From: Rosa chinensis
Taxonomy: Eukaryota > Streptophyta > Magnoliopsida > Rosales > Rosaceae
Reading direction: 5' to 3'
NCBI RefSeq assembly: GCF_002994745.2
Contig: NC_037093.1
Span: 48,278,384-48,342,383, forward strand
Length of the DNA: 64,000 nt
Below, in pieces: positions 47,201 through 61,467 of this stretch. Both the position numbers and the translations under genes were made by a program. How positions within the stretch are numbered: position 1 is the first letter of the stretch; each line of letters opens with the position of its first letter. The notes under the pieces were generated by a model that was not told where the DNA came from, did not search any database, and worked only from the letters and a program-made list of their open reading frames with translations.

Positions 47201-50200
47201 GCAATTTGGAAGAAGAAACCACCCCCCAAGAGCCCACAAGGGTTCAATATCCATGAACCGGCTCCAGGGCTAGCTAGCTATGAAGGCAGAGAGAGATGAG
47301 AGAGACAAAGAGACAGTGATAATGTTCAGAGAGGAAGAGAGAAAGCGAGACAAGGGAAGCTTCAGCAAAAGTGACTGTAAAGTGGGTTTTGAAATATGGA
47401 GAAACCAAAGTGAAGGAGAGAGGGGCAAGGCTGCTTAACATGGAAGTATATATGAAACAAATTTAAGGGGTGCTAATTAAGCTTAGCTGAAATGGGTTGA
47501 TGAATGTACAGAAATATCCTCGTATAATTACATTTAGACAAGGACAGTTTAGTCAGGAGCACAAATCAAATATTAAAGAATATAATTTTTGAAAGGAAAA
47601 GGCCAAAGGCACCACCTGTTTCTTCTTTCACTGTGGTGGCTTTTTCTTGTTTGGCGGGTTCCTCAAGAAATCTTTCTTTGACTTGGAGAACCCTAGGAAA
47701 GGAAAAATATACTTATTTTGTTCTTTGCATAATATTTCTTTTCAAAGGAGAGAATACAATTCACTCTCTTCCATTCTTGCGTGACCTGCACACTCGAATC
47801 CTAGCATGGGCGACTATGAAGCACCATACGTCATAATTTGGAACCCATATGTACTTTTAGGCTAGGAGTCCATATAAGTTCAACTGCAGAAATAAAAAAC
47901 TGAACATAACACACTAGGGCCAAAGTAAACCTGAAATGGCCTTAAATTTCTTGTGGATACTTTACATGACGACAATGCTTAATTTACGGTGACTTATGGT
48001 CACATATTTCATTTCTCTTATTGTGTTTATTGCTTATGTTTAGCTTTCATGGTTAGAGAAAATAAAACTAAATTATAGTGCATTCATAATCATACATCAG
48101 GCTAAAACTTAAAATATATCTCTTTATTCTAGGTACAATATGGTAATGCGCGCTTAATGGTATCATTAATTTGATAGATTGTTGATATGACATGTGCCTA
48201 ATGGTTTATGTATGTTGTCACATTGATTTCTAGCTTTGGCTCGCCCTGGCCTAATCCTTAGAGCTACTCGAAACTAATGCTCTGCAATTTTGTGAAAATG
48301 GACAAGGAAGTAAATCAAAGGAGCTCTCCCATCACAGAACCCTAGCAAGAATCTCACATTAATTGATCATGAACTCGCCTCTCTCTTTTGAAAAGACCTC
48401 TCCAACCTTACAAATAAACTCTTATTGAAGCAGGTTTTCAACATTAGTAAGCTCTTCCAAAGTTAGAGATTCTTATAGACCTAATGCAATTTAAAGCCAA
48501 TTAACCTTTGTGCCCTATATGACAATGTGTTCGATGTAATTTTCCAATAATTATGACATCAATATCACAGTGCGCGCATTTACATTGAGATAGCTAGCAA
48601 AGGGCTGAGAGTGAGTGGTTTCTTGCGTTGGTGTGAAACAAATTAGGGAAAAGTACACGGAAAGCAAAGCATCGTATTCGATCTCTCTCTTTCTCATATT
48701 CATATACGTATTGCTTTGCTAGCTTTCTCTCATGACTACTATGCAATGAGCCAATGAGTCCATGAGTCAGGTATCTATTTCTGTCATTGTGTGCATATAT
48801 ATATTTTATATATGGAGGAGGATCATACTGTAACATTTCAATGGAGGACTGAAAGCGGCCAAAGAGACATGTATGTCTCCCATTATGGGTATTGCATGGG
48901 TCCCCATTAGAGAGGGATGGTACGTTAAGGTTTTCTTCGTAATTTTCTGTACATATACATCATCGATCACTGTATATACGTGCCCTAGCTACATTCCCCT
49001 TCGGGGACCTAATGAAGTCTGATTGTTTAATCCATGGCCCTTAATTGCTCCATGAAAGAAGCAACCTACTAATTAATTGATCTATAAACATGACATTAAT
49101 CTAGTTCAAATCCCTAAGCAATGGTGGTTATAAGCGTTAAGACTTAAGACCCGCGATTCATCCCTTTGTGAAACTGTAGTCTCCGCCTTCATTCGTTAAT
49201 GAAGTTGCCTAATATCAAGTTTAAATCTCTCATTCTCCAATCTCCACTGATATCGGTTATGACATGGTTCATGGTTGATCATCTCATAAAGCCGCCGGAA
49301 GGAGGTTCGGCGTATGCTTCATTCGCTGAGCTATTGAGTTTGCAGTTCGAATATCGATCTCCTTCACCAAATGATTTATGAGGTGATCGATGATCCTTAG
49401 AGGACAATTCACGTCTCATGCATGCATGGTTCATATAGTCAGTCTAATTGAAAACATATATAATCACGTCAAATTCATGATGTCGTGTCATAGTTGCGGC
49501 CTAAATAATTGAATGGTGCAAGCATAGACAATTATTAGGGTAAGCATGTAATGGGAATGACAAAAGCTACTTTTCAAAACCACAATTCTGGCACCAGCAA
49601 AGATTGATTGAAATATGAGGATACAAACTTCTCACCCACCTCAATGATCAGTGTAAGTCAAATTTCCAGCTTCTATTGTTTAAGCAAATAAGGAAAAAGA
49701 AAAGAGCTAGCTAGCTAGCTAGGAGATAATTGCTTCATCATTTGAGAAAGTAATCCTCAATTTATTTGCTTAATTGGTAAGATTAGGATACATAACACAT
49801 TGTGATCATGAAGCACCTCATGCTTAATTTCCACAAGGGAAAGTCCAGGTAACTCATGCTTAATCTTAACAAACAAAAATCGGAAGATATTTTATTATTG
49901 AAGATGAAAACAACAATTTTATCTCCATCCTTTATACGAAGCAACTCAAATGAGTCAAATATAACCCATGTGCTAATTAGCTGGTGTGTCTAATTATGTA
50001 TGTACATAACTATGTATATGCTTCCATAACATCTGGGGCCAAAACCCTAAAGTCAATTGGGTGGACCTTTGAAACATTGTTTTAGCATTTAGCTGATGCA
50101 AGTTTAAGAACAACCATAAATCTCTGCAAGAATTCCTCTCAATATCTTCAAGGAGAGTAGGAGACAGAGACAAGACAGCCTCTATATATTATTGCAAACT

Positions 50201-50632
50201 CTTTTCTTTGGGTTAGGTCATAGTAAGATAGCAGCAAACCCAAGACATACCCATACTATTATTTCCTCATGTCAACAAATTGAGGTGCTAACTTATTAGC
50301 TCAAAACCCTAATCTAATATCATCTTGTGGACTGTCTTTTTTATATGTTTTTCTAAAGGTAGATATATTACGTAGGCAGTGCCATTTTCGATATTGTTGT
50401 CTTCCCTTACCAATAAAGAAGACCCTTCAAGAAATCATTCATCTTATTAACAATAAAAAATGATGAGCTGACTGCTGACCCAAGGAACAACTATGGAAAT
50501 GCTTAATAAGAAGTCTCTCTTCCTCTTTTTGGCATGAAAAGTCATAATTTAGAGAAAGAGTTTTCTCCAAGCGCTATATGAAGATGGAAAGATTCATAAT
50601 GTGTGTGGCACCTAGTATATATAATGGCATAT

Positions 50633-50742
50633 AATATGAAGGCAGTCTGCATATAATATGGTAGGGATGTCCGTTTTTATGGATGTGACCCAATTGAAAT
50701 CACATGCTAAAGCAAAGAATATGAAGGCAGTCTGCATATAAT
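50633..50742. repeat. 25-bp direct repeat, period 85
   Basis: AATATGAAGGCAGTCTGCAT plus ATAAT occurs at 50633-50657 and exactly again at 50718-50742, enclosing a 60-base spacer. Confidence 0.9.
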
Positions 50743-51079
50743 TTTAATATGCTAGCACAAGCTTTATGTATTTGATACTTGGATTAATCTCAACCTTTCT
50801 TTACCAATGCCAAATAGTCAAAATATAATTCCCATTTTCAGGTGCGAAGGGATCGAATGTCCAAAGTAACCACTCCTTGATGTAAGGAATCTCTTTTGAA
50901 ACATATAACTATTAGTTTCTAACATTTATATTTCTAGCTTTTAGCTTATTCTTTTCCCACTTATTTGCAGAGTTGCAGTATGGAATTACTCGCTTATTTC
51001 AGATTGAAGGTTCTTAAAAAGACTAATGAATATGACCTGACCTATAATGTGAATCATGCATGTAGTTGCCACTATGTAA

Positions 51080-51430
51080 AAAAAAACAGTTGTAATGTCA
51101 TCTATTCAAGTCAGATTAGGTTCTGTATAATGTCAGAACCAGAAACCCTACCCACCATTGCACCATATGTGTTTCAAGCTTTTGATCAGTTTTTTGTTTG
51201 TTCAGTTTGGTCCACTTGACTGGTATCCAGTTATCCACTACCCAGCTGTGGGGAATAAGAATCACCGATATTAAATATCAAGTCTTTCACACATTTCTAT
51301 TAATAATGTCTTCTGTGATAAGTTTTTCAAACCCTCAGGATCGAGTAGAGAGCTCTGAGAAGCCAAGAAATTGGTTGTTCTTTCATCTATCTTTGATCAG
51401 GAGCATTTTCAGTTTGGTGCTACATTAGAG
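51080..51430 (+). repeat. Dispersed repeat copy 1 (pair with 58470-58780)
   Basis: It shares with the second copy, in order, CTACCCACCATTGCACC.. versus TTGCCCACTATG, GTTTCAAGCTTTTGAT.AGTTTT, TTGTTCAGT, TCCACTTGACTG.T, GGGAATAAGAATCACCGATATTA versus GGGATCACCAATATTAT, and a following CTTT/ATTT block. Identity is moderate with indels. Type unknown. Confidence 0.6.
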
Positions 51431-54400
51431 TTTGCACTGGTCCTCCCCACCGATCAGAGTCTAGATGATATGAAAAGTCATATTTGAAACGTCTGTTGAT
51501 CGAAATTGTTTTTACTTTTTTAAAATTTAGCGAGAAATTATTAGATTGTCAGACAAACCTAGTTGTTTAATACTCTCTTTATCTATAAAAAAATAATAAT
51601 AATAAATAAATAAATAAAAATGGCCTCCATAAAGGAAAAGAAATTGCATAATATCCCTTTGGGAATTGATTCATGAGAGTGCATAGTAAGACGCACATCT
51701 TTAAAGAAAAACTAATCAATAGACTAGTTCATCAACTATTCTTTATCTTTAGATTTAGTCGCAAGCGTTATTTGTAGATAATTAAGAAGTGACTAGACCA
51801 TGAGATGTTGCCATGTAGGTTTTTTTTTTCTATGGCTAAACTCTATAACCAAATAGTACTGGACTGCTGGGTGGTCAATTCAACATTTGAAGGCAGAAGT
51901 AATTCAATAACACTTTCTGCCTCCCAAACAGTTGCCCTCATAGTATTTACAGAACTAGTGGAATCCCTTTTTCCAAACTTTAATTTCATAGATAGTGTGT
52001 GCATGCTGCTCCCTGATTGCTACTGCTACTTTTTTTTTTTGGATTCAGTTTACTGCCAACCTCATATACTATTGCCTTTAGCTTTTGGATCACAGTCAAA
52101 CAACTATAGTCAAATATGCAGGGGTTTCTTTTATGGTAGAGATTGGTTAGGTGTAGATGAAGAGCATATGATATAAAATGGCCATTACTTGTTGGAGTCT
52201 GCTCACTCTCCATGCAAATAATTATAATATCAGTGATTTTTGCGTATGTAATGCATATTCAATTTGTTCATGGCTATATGGGGTATTTTGGTTCCAATTC
52301 CCTCTTTGCCATAAATTTTTTCCTGTTCTCTCCGTCATTGGTAGAAAATGGGAAAATGGGTAAATTTCCGTATATGGGGCATAAACAGAAGTCCTCATTT
52401 GCCCATATATTATGCGGGATTAAGAGATTTAGAAACTCCATTTATTGCAAATCAGGTGTGGAGATTCAATATCTTTTTCAGATATTTTAAATAAAATTCT
52501 CCACGGGTGATTTTTTCTATTTCAGAAGCTCAAAATGTGGAAAAAACGAAAAATCAAATTTTTATTCTCGGGATTCTCAGGAAAAATGTTTCCTGGCCTT
52601 GAGTATATTTTTGAAGGTGCCTTTTCCTAGTTTAGGGTTTAGGACATTAGGATGACATGATCATCGTTGATGATGGACTATTTGGCTAATGGAACTTCTC
52701 GAGACTTGTAACGATGTTTGGTTGTGCAACACTCTTCTCCTACCTAGGGTTTATTCCATGTGGTTTACATAAAAAAGCCTAACGAGGCCACTGTTTATAC
52801 AACTAGAATATTTGATGGGGTTTTCTCCATCTTTCCATAATATTCATCATTTTATCAAAAAATAAAGGTGAACGAAGTAGCTAAACAAAAGTAGGATTCT
52901 CATAGTAGAAGAGTGTTATTTGTGTTCCCCTCTTGCATTCTCACCGCTTCTCAGCAAGTGTGCAAATAATAATCACAATAAATAATAGTGCTAGAGATTT
53001 GAATAACGGTGTTCATATAATTTAGCCTAGTTTTTGAACATCTCTCCACAATTTCAATCAGATCACTTGCATATCAAGATTCGTAATATACATCAAATCA
53101 TTGCAGTTCCATTTGCCTGACTAGAGTCTCATGTAAGGTTCTTTTCACCAGGCAACCACACATTAAAGGTTGCAAAGAAGCAAAAGCCAGTGTGGTCCAC
53201 AGACACATAATGATATCAAATTCCTTTATCATTGTCTAATCATAGCTAATAAAAGGTATTGCCCTATCAAATTCCAAGATAAATAATGGCTCTCCAATCT
53301 CTAAACTGTTTTGGTTAGTCATGCTTCCTCAACCCTTTAATCATGCCTCTCTTTCCTCCTCTTGTTTCTTCAACTTCTCTGCCTGCCTTGTCGACTTGGG
53401 TACCCATTGCGGGATTTTGTACATCAGGAACTGCATCAGCAGAGGTAAATATGAACACCTACTAAACCCTTTTATGAGGAGACAAAAAGAGAAATCAAAG
53501 GGCAGAGGGGAGAAAATTTGAGTACACCCAATCCACACTGTGCCAACACTCACAAAGAATGGATATGAGACCCCATTCAAGTGTGAGAGCACCACAGTGT
53601 GTGTTAGGTGACGCAAGTTTTTTGTGAAAAGCTGGATACACGTCACTTCAAAACCATAGTGTATCTGGAACTCAAATGGAGATCCTCTACAAACACCAAA
53701 TGTGCTAGAGATCCAGAAATCAAGCCAACAAATGCATTGAGTGATGGAGTAGTTCCATTATGCAAGTTTCTAAGACCTGAAATACATTTAATTTGTGCAC
53801 AGTAACTCTACTAATTCGGCAACAACTAAACAAGTTTTCTCAATAATGTGCCTCCTAATTAGGTCAGTTAAATGGTAAAGGCTCAAAGTGGGAACCATGC
53901 TTTATAAAAAGGTGTGGACACAATGAATTGATTAGTGCTAATAAGAAGTTTCTTAGCAAAGAAAAGATTACGGTGTAAAGACGGTAGGGCACAGAGATTA
54001 TCTTCTGAAAGGAACTTTTGCTTTTGTGATCTTCTGAAAAGTAATATCCTTGTGTGCCCGTCATTTTCTCATGTTCTTCTTCCCACCATTTTCTTCAAAC
54101 ATTAAGGGAGAAATCACACGCAAGTTTAGACATAATATAATATGGTATATATGGAATATAAAGACAGAAACCTTTGAGTTAGATGTATTAGAGAAATTTG
54201 TTAATCTTCCAATCTCTATCTAAACTATGATAGTTTTGTACTCAACTATTCACCAACAAACTTTATCTGGAATAGGCGTGTCCTTTCACCAACTATACTG
54301 GCAGTAAGTACTGGCTGGCTTATTTAGTAAAATCTATCAACTATTTGCTGTTTTTAAACAGAGACTAAATCCAACCACATACTTGCCACCACATCCGGTT

Positions 54401-54987
54401 ATCTATGATGATGGAGAGGGATTTCAAGATATGCTGAGAAAAAAGATTACTTGCTCTATTCTATTATTCTTTGCTTAAAAGATTTAACAGATCTTAGAAC
54501 ATCAAATGGACTAAAACATAGATGTAAACAAGACAAAAGTAATTCTACATCCAGACAAAGCTAGCATCTCCAATTCCCCCACCCTTTCCCAATATAAAAT
54601 AGCAAAAAGCACAAGAAAAAATGAGGGTAGAGGGTTGAAGGTAAAGCACGAGTCTGTTACTGAAAGACATATGAAACTCTGCTATTCCAGAATTGCAAGA
54701 GTAGTTGCCTGCTTCAATGTATACTTACCAATACATGATATCATACTCTTAAATATCCCACCATATAATTTGCACTTGGGAACAAAGCTGTACCAAAATT
54801 AATACTAATTATTATTATAATTTCTCGGATTGTTAATCAATGGGTATAAAGGGTTGCGTCAAATGGCCCAAATAAGAGTACTTCAATATAGCATATGAAA
54901 TTTACATTCTTAAAATCAAATTGGCCACAGCAAAGAAAAATGATATTATGGGATATTGCAATAAACAATGAAAGAAATACCCGTCAA

Positions 54988-57900
54988 TCACTTCCATCGC
55001 AGAGACTGCCTAATTCCAGTATAAATGAGTCCTAATGACCTCCCAATCAAGCAGACTAGAAAAAATGACATAGCCTTGCTGACTTTATCAATGACTGCTC
55101 TGACCAATGGCATGCTAATGTCAGATAACTCGAGGAATAGACTGAAGTAGTACCTCCTGCAATAGAAATGAATGTGAAGGCAACTCGGATCAGATATTAT
55201 TTTGCGAAATATGGCAAAGCAGAATCATATTTGCAAAGCAACTTTTGCATTTTTCCAAATTCAGAGGAGAAATGGTTCATAGATGCAATGAATTGATAGT
55301 ACCACCAATGGAAAAAAAAAAAAAAAAACTAACTTTTTATTTGTTCATATATTTCTCATGTCTCTGGCCCGAAGTCACCCCCATGGTTTAATAAGGTGTG
55401 CTTTTAACATTATCTATATGGTGGGGGAAATATAAGCTGCGATCATCTGTTCTTAGTCAAGGTGACTAAATGAACACACTACCTCAGGTCAACACTCATG
55501 GGAAAACAGAAACTATGCTCCCTCAAGCAGTCAACGCCATACATCCTGAAAATGCATAAGCATTAATTCTACAGCACCAAGTTTATCAAGTCATTGACCT
55601 TTCTCAAGCACCTAGAAAAACCAACTCAAGTGCGCACTATTATGCTATAATTTTATACATGATCAACCTTTGTAAACTTCTTCACCTAAAGAATTTCTGA
55701 ATGCTCATTTCTTATAAGCTTTTCTATCCATTTCATAAATGTATCCCAGTAAGTATTCACTAAAGTGATTCACATGACACTAATAAAAATCTGCTCAGTA
55801 TCCACCTATGTCTAGCCTTATGAAAGCTAGCCAGCTCAATAGTTCTCTCATGGAGGGAATATAGATCAATATTATCTGATTCACATCCCTTTTAACAGGT
55901 GAAAGTGAAAGTAAAGTTTTAGGAATGAAAGAAAAGATGAGAAAATTTTGAGATAATGGCAAGAAGATCATACCAGCCTGTAAGGGCTCTCAATTCCTTC
56001 GTTCGCTTTACAGGCATAGAAAAGTTACTTATCAAAACATGGTCTAATGTTGATGATGCAGTGTCAGATTTTTTATGGATAAGTCTCTTCCACCAACTGT
56101 ACTTTTGATTCCAGCTATTGTCTACTTTCTCTATGAGTTGACTCTCAAATGTCCATAAGTCAAATCGATCCTCATACATTGATGCAACTGCTTCCAAATT
56201 TTGATACAACCATTGGTACAAAGCCACCTGACAAAAGGGCACGTCTGGGTGAAAAAAAAAAAAAAAACAACAACAACAACTCTGAATTTTATTCCTTTCC
56301 GTTAGTCCAAACATCAAATTGAACTATAATAACCACACAACAAGTTACTAAAGGAAGCCTAAGAAACCCAATGAATAACTTCCTCATATGTGACCAGATG
56401 AGATTTAGAATAAAGTTCCAGGTAAATAGATGTTATGATCCAATCCATCAGCGTAGCATCGAGATGCAAGAAAATAATAAAACCAAAAACCAACTTAATG
56501 TGATAATATTAGCAGTCCAATCGTTCAGTGTTCAGTTAAACAATGTTCTTCGTTTCTCTGTGTGTGTCTGTGCATGTTGGGGGAGAAAATGAGAAAACGC
56601 ATTAAATGGGAATAATGAAAACTAAAGACCTAAGAATCAATGATCACGCTACCCTGAGGGAATGAGATGACGCATTAAATGGGAAAAAAATAAAACAATC
56701 AATGATCACGCTACTAGGCTATATAAATGAATTGTCAGATTGTACCTCATTACGTAATCTTTGTAGTGCTCGTGTTGACAAAGTACACAATGCCAAAGAC
56801 AAGCCATCCATTTCATCTGAGAAATTGCTGTCAACAGAAATAAGCTCCAAATATATGCTTACTATCCCATCTGACAAAGTTATCACCAAATCTTCCAGTA
56901 TGGAAACTGCATGCATCATAAACAGGCCACTGTCATAAGAGCAACCCTCCCTGATAAGACAAGTAATGGTAAGTATCTCAATACAAACAAATTACGCAGA
57001 TTACTTGGAAAATGCAGTGCATAAGAAAGCTGTGATGTTATGTAAATCATATACATCTATTGTCAAACTGTACACAAAAATCATTAACTATTCATCACCG
57101 AAGTACCATCATGGTAACTAAAGTAAGGAGATAACCATTCTTTTTAACTAGTTTTCAAATTTCACAATGAGTCTCTTCTTTCTGTGGGAAACTGGGAATC
57201 GACATGTAGCTCAGCTAAAAACTTTGTATCCAAATATGGTAAAACAAGTAAACAGTAGTGCTCCTTTTCTGCAACGAAGCTAGTTATATTGTAGGAAGCT
57301 GGAGAATCTAACACTAAGATGAGTACTCAATCTTCGAAACATAGCGGAACTCTGATGATTACTTAGCCAGTTCTGAAGAAACATAGCCAAGATCATAGCT
57401 AACACAAGGACATCCGAAACTAGTAGAGAGAACCAAAAATATCCTTGTTAACTTACATTAAACAAGAAATTTTGTCATGCATAAATCAAATTGACATCAA
57501 AGACTTGAAAGGAGAATATCTTTCCAAAGAAATTGACTCGACTCTTGTCAGTTGTCACATTGTTGGAATTCCATCCATTTTCATTTCAATGTAGACCCTA
57601 TCGACTTTTGGTGACAGCCTACCAAATGGAATCTCTCTCTTACTGGAAATGACACCAATCAAATTGACATCAAAGATTTGAAAGGAGAATATCTTTCCAA
57701 AGAAATTGACTTGACTCTTGTCAGTTGTCACATTGTTGGAATTCCATCCATTTTCATTTCAATGTAGACCCTATCGACTTTTGGTGACAGCCTACCAAAT
57801 GGAATCTCTCTCTTACTGGACATGCCACCACTTTTCAAGTAAAGCTTCATACCTCTTTAGCAAATTTCCCACATCTAAATCCCATCCCCGCATTAGCTTG

Positions 57901-58411
57901 TTATCTGCAAAAGCACTAAACTAGATAATCCCTTTCACCTCCAACTCCTTCTGACTATCCTTTTCTTTAACAGATATAGGAATGCAGAAAAGAGACATTG
58001 CATATTGGCATGCTGCTTAAGATCAGCTGAATAAAAGTTGGCCTTTCCCCACCCCCACCCTCAGATCTTTACTTCATCTTCCTATCTCTTCTTCTCCAAG
58101 ACCCAGAAAAGCATCCCTAGAATCTCAACCCCCCGAGACAACCCTAGATACCTCAAAGGCCACTCACACCCAAAAATCTCTACCATTGTTTCTCGGGTAT
58201 ATATCATTCCAACCAAACATATAGCTCTATGTATCTTCAGCCCGGGAATCGATCTAAAATCTTCTAAAACCATCACTAAATGATAGCTGACTAAAGTTAC
58301 TGGAGTTTGAAGGTTATGAATCAACTAGTTAAAAGGCTGATTGAATAAGACATGTGAACCCTGTAGTTGCCAATGATGTTTCAGCTTATTGGTAATTTTG
58401 GTATGAACAGA

Positions 58412-58458
<47 letters not shown>

Positions 58459-61404
58459 GCCTAGCCTATTATATAGCCTTACATGTACTTACCTAGTTGT
58501 ACTCCACAGATTAGAATTGGGTGTGTCTAATGCCAGAAAAGAACCTTGCCCACTATGTTTCAAGCTTTTGATTAGTTTTCATTGTTCAGTATCCACTTGA
58601 CTGATCGTATTTCTAATATTGTATCCACCTGTAGGGATCACCAATATTATATAATAACTTTATTAAGTTTCAAATGTTTCTACTCCACACCCTCTAGGCT
58701 ACACTTGGAGTATTAAGAATCCCCAAACTTGTTATTTTCTCAGTTTTTGGGGGTAAGCTCTCAACCTGATCTAGTATCATTTTTGGGATGGTCATTAACA
58801 TATGCTTTAAAGGTAAATATTATAGTTCAGCCAAAAGAAAAAAGGTAAATACTACAGAGATCATATAACCCATGTTCACTCATACCTAGCGAGGCTCCAT
58901 TCCGGAGTCTATTCTTTGTGTGGAATTGCTTTACTAAAATGATTATTTCATCAAATTACTAGGATGCATTTCCATACCCCATCAATTTCAACCAAAACTT
59001 TTGAGCTCAAATGTACTAAAACTAGTAAGCTGTTACTGTTGGTCGATTCAATCGACTGCAACTAAATATTTTGCAAAGCTAGAGAATCTGATTTTGCAGA
59101 AAAATGCAGAAACACCAAGATGAGAACCATGGTCATATTTGCAAACATGGCGAGAAGGTGATAATTAGTTAGCCAATTCTGAAGAAACACGACCAAGAGA
59201 AAAAACCATTACAACTGAATTTACCTGAGAGAACCAAAACTAAGAAAACACAGCAATTCTGCATAAAGATCTTCCTTGCCAGAATTCCTGATGTTCTGTA
59301 AAATAGCGTTGTCTCCATTTAACTTTGCATCCATCAGCAAAACAAGTGCCTGAACAACATAGACAGCAGAATAAGAACACTTTATCTAGAAGTGTAAGAT
59401 GCAAAAAAATAGGGAGGGAAATATTCACTACCCAAATTACCTTGTTAGGTCTGCTGTTTAAAAGTCCAAGTTCTGTTTCTAGCCAGCTCGTGCATACAGG
59501 GAGACAGGATTTTTGTATAATACCGGAAAAATTCTTCAAGCAATAATCCGAGTTAAAAGTTTTAGAATTGGAGATAGTTTTGACCTATAAAACCAATTTT
59601 AGAGGAGTATAATCAGCACATCATACTGTAATTGAAGCAACTCAAGAACTATTTGATTCTAATATGTTCATAATCAGCATCCAATAGGGATATGTACGAA
59701 AATAGCTCCTTTGTAGAAGTATCTCTTGACTTAGATAGACCCATGCAAACAAAACTTATAAAGGAAATTAGCTTTATTTCTTATCCATTGAATATTGGAC
59801 AATAAATTATGTTGACGTGAGGACCAACATATTTACTAGTTACATCCCTTCTCTAATGGGGGAAAGTACAGACCACATATAGGAGTGCCAATCTTCAGAT
59901 TATACATAAAAGAGAGAGAATAGATCTCTTATCCATCTTGCAAGTTCAATGAGAATATGGAAAAGAACAAAAAAAATTCTAGATAGTAATGCCAAATCTC
60001 AAGACTGGTTTTGCAATTAAGTGGAAATATATCTCTTAGAAAAGGAAGGGGAAAGAGACAAAGTATAGGAAAGTAACCATAGAAAAGCAGGACAACAGAG
60101 GTGCTTACCTCTTCCTCAATTCGCTGCAATGATGCCCATAGCAATCGTAGTCGCGGACCATTAGCAATAGCATTCAAACTTAAGGGTCTCTTTGCATAAT
60201 ACCCTTCAGGTTCAAGGACCCTATTTCCCAGATTGCCTCCTAGTTCAAGAGCTTCAAGAGAATCTAGAAGTTTCTTTTTCACTGCATCCACGGCATAACC
60301 TGAATCTGGATCATTGTTCTTTGTAGCACTGCAATTAGAGAAAATGCACTTTGACAAACTGAAACAAACGCACAAACCAACAACATGAAAAAGAAAATAA
60401 TAATAATAAAAATCAGAAGCAATAACCCTTATTTCTAAGAAAAATGTATCCTCAATTATAAGAAAAAAGAGTTCCATGCCAAAAGATTTTGCACTCGATG
60501 GGCACTTACACCCCTTGAGAACAAAGCTGAAGGGTGCGTTCCAGGGGTGCATACCCAGTGGGCCTGTGGGCACTTATTAATCTACCCAGAGAGACATTAG
60601 AAATGACAAAAACCTTCAAAATTTTGACATGCTTACCCTTACCTACCAGAAGCGTTTGAGGTCTTAGGAACCGCGTTGTCATTCTGAGAAGGTGGAATAG
60701 AGTTGTAACCAGGAATTACTCCAGCCATATATGTGAGAAACACACTGGCCGTCAGGAGTAGTTGATCAACAAGAGGAATCCAATCAGAGGCCGTTGCACC
60801 ATCAGAGCCTACCAAAGTCCCCAAGCAAGCACATTTTAAAGCAACCTCCCTGGGAAGAGGATTAACTTTCAAATTTGAGAAGCCAGGTGCAGTGAAGTCA
60901 CACATTTTCCACATTGGAACCAGAACAGTTTTGCAACTTCCATAGGAATGCTTCCTACAGTCACAAATGTATAATAGAATAATGAGAATCCATAAATGTA
61001 AGATTAACCATAAGGTGTTAACCTTTAATTGGACATTACTTTTCTGGAAGATATTACTGAATAAGGTGCACGTTAAGAATCCCACTGCCAACTAAACTGC
61101 AGCGTCAATTCGCTAGTAGAATCATAACTTCCCCTCTATTAAAAAGTTTACATAGTAATATAAGACAATTGTCGACAACCAACATCAGCATTAGCCCACA
61201 ATTCGCATTCTTTTTCTCGGTGCATTAATCCCTCTCTTCGGTATAACCTTATACAAATTACAATACTACAACCATAACAAAAAGAAGCAAATAGAAACAC
61301 AAATAGTCAACCTTTGCAAGATCTTCGAATGTGAACTCCGGGGCTTCCCTGTGGCAAAACTCCTCTGCATTTGCAGCTTCATACATAGTGGTGATACCAC
61401 ACAT
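54988..61404 (-). CDS. Nine-exon plant gene of unknown function
   Basis: Exons 61404-61312, 60950-60643, 60328-60109, 59584-59441, 59349-59225, 56950-56746, 56227-55974, 55545-55483 and 55156-54988 join to 1,581 nt, 526 residues, with GT..AG sites and all phases in agreement. The protein starts MCGITTMYEAANAEEFCHRE, is mostly amphipathic helix with Leu-rich stretches (VDQLLLTASVFLTYMAGVIP at about 90-110, ALELGGNLGNRV, ALVLLMDAKL, EDLVITLSDGIVSIYLEL) and ends with a helical basic tail. No catalytic motif, signal peptide or repeat was recognised; it may be an alpha-solenoid-like soluble protein. The frame is open upstream of 61404 to a Met at 61467 (ECADCGVRRFHANG), so a longer N-terminus or another 5' exon is possible. 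The exon 2 acceptor (60950 versus 60954) is decided only by phase. Confidence 0.8.
57484..57829 (-). repeat. 173-bp tandem duplication inside intron 5 of the unknown gene
   Basis: AATCAAATTGACATCAAAGA starts at 57484 and 57657, and the two copies differ at only a few positions (for example GACTTG/GATTTG, ACTCGACTC/ACTTGACTC). Being so similar, it is a recent duplication. Confidence 0.95.
58417..58456. repeat. (TA)n microsatellite
   Basis: About 19 TA units in intron 5 of the unknown gene. Confidence 0.95.
58470..58780 (+). repeat. Dispersed repeat copy 2 (pair with 51080-51430)
   Basis: Second copy of the diverged block described at 51080; here it lies in intron 5 of the unknown gene, right after the TA microsatellite. 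Confidence 0.6.
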
Positions 61405-61467
61405 TCTGCCATTAGCATGAAACCTTCTCACCCCACAATCAGCACATTCTACACACAACATGAGCAC

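Larger units (their letters stand above)
47255..54987. other. Long gene-poor intergenic region
   Basis: No convincing gene in about 7.7 kb. 47255-47560 is TDIF 5' UTR and promoter. Small features: a (GCTA) run at 49706-49722, a 25-bp direct repeat at 50633-50742, a TAA/TAAA microsatellite at 51588-51620, and a dispersed repeat copy at about 51080-51430. Several 60-120-codon open stretches (for example 51805-52176, 53341-53646) have no recognisable motif, no conserved composition and no supporting splice pattern. The last few hundred bases before 54988 are probably 3' UTR of the next gene. Confidence 0.55.

Noticed and set aside
51805..52490. Overlapping 60-120-codon frames
   Set aside because: No recognisable motif, inconsistent frames and no splice support; treated as intergenic.
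47255..54987. Search for tRNA, snoRNA or other structured RNA genes
   Set aside because: No cloverleaf, box motifs or internal promoter elements were seen by eye here or elsewhere in the window; a covariance-model scan would be decisive.
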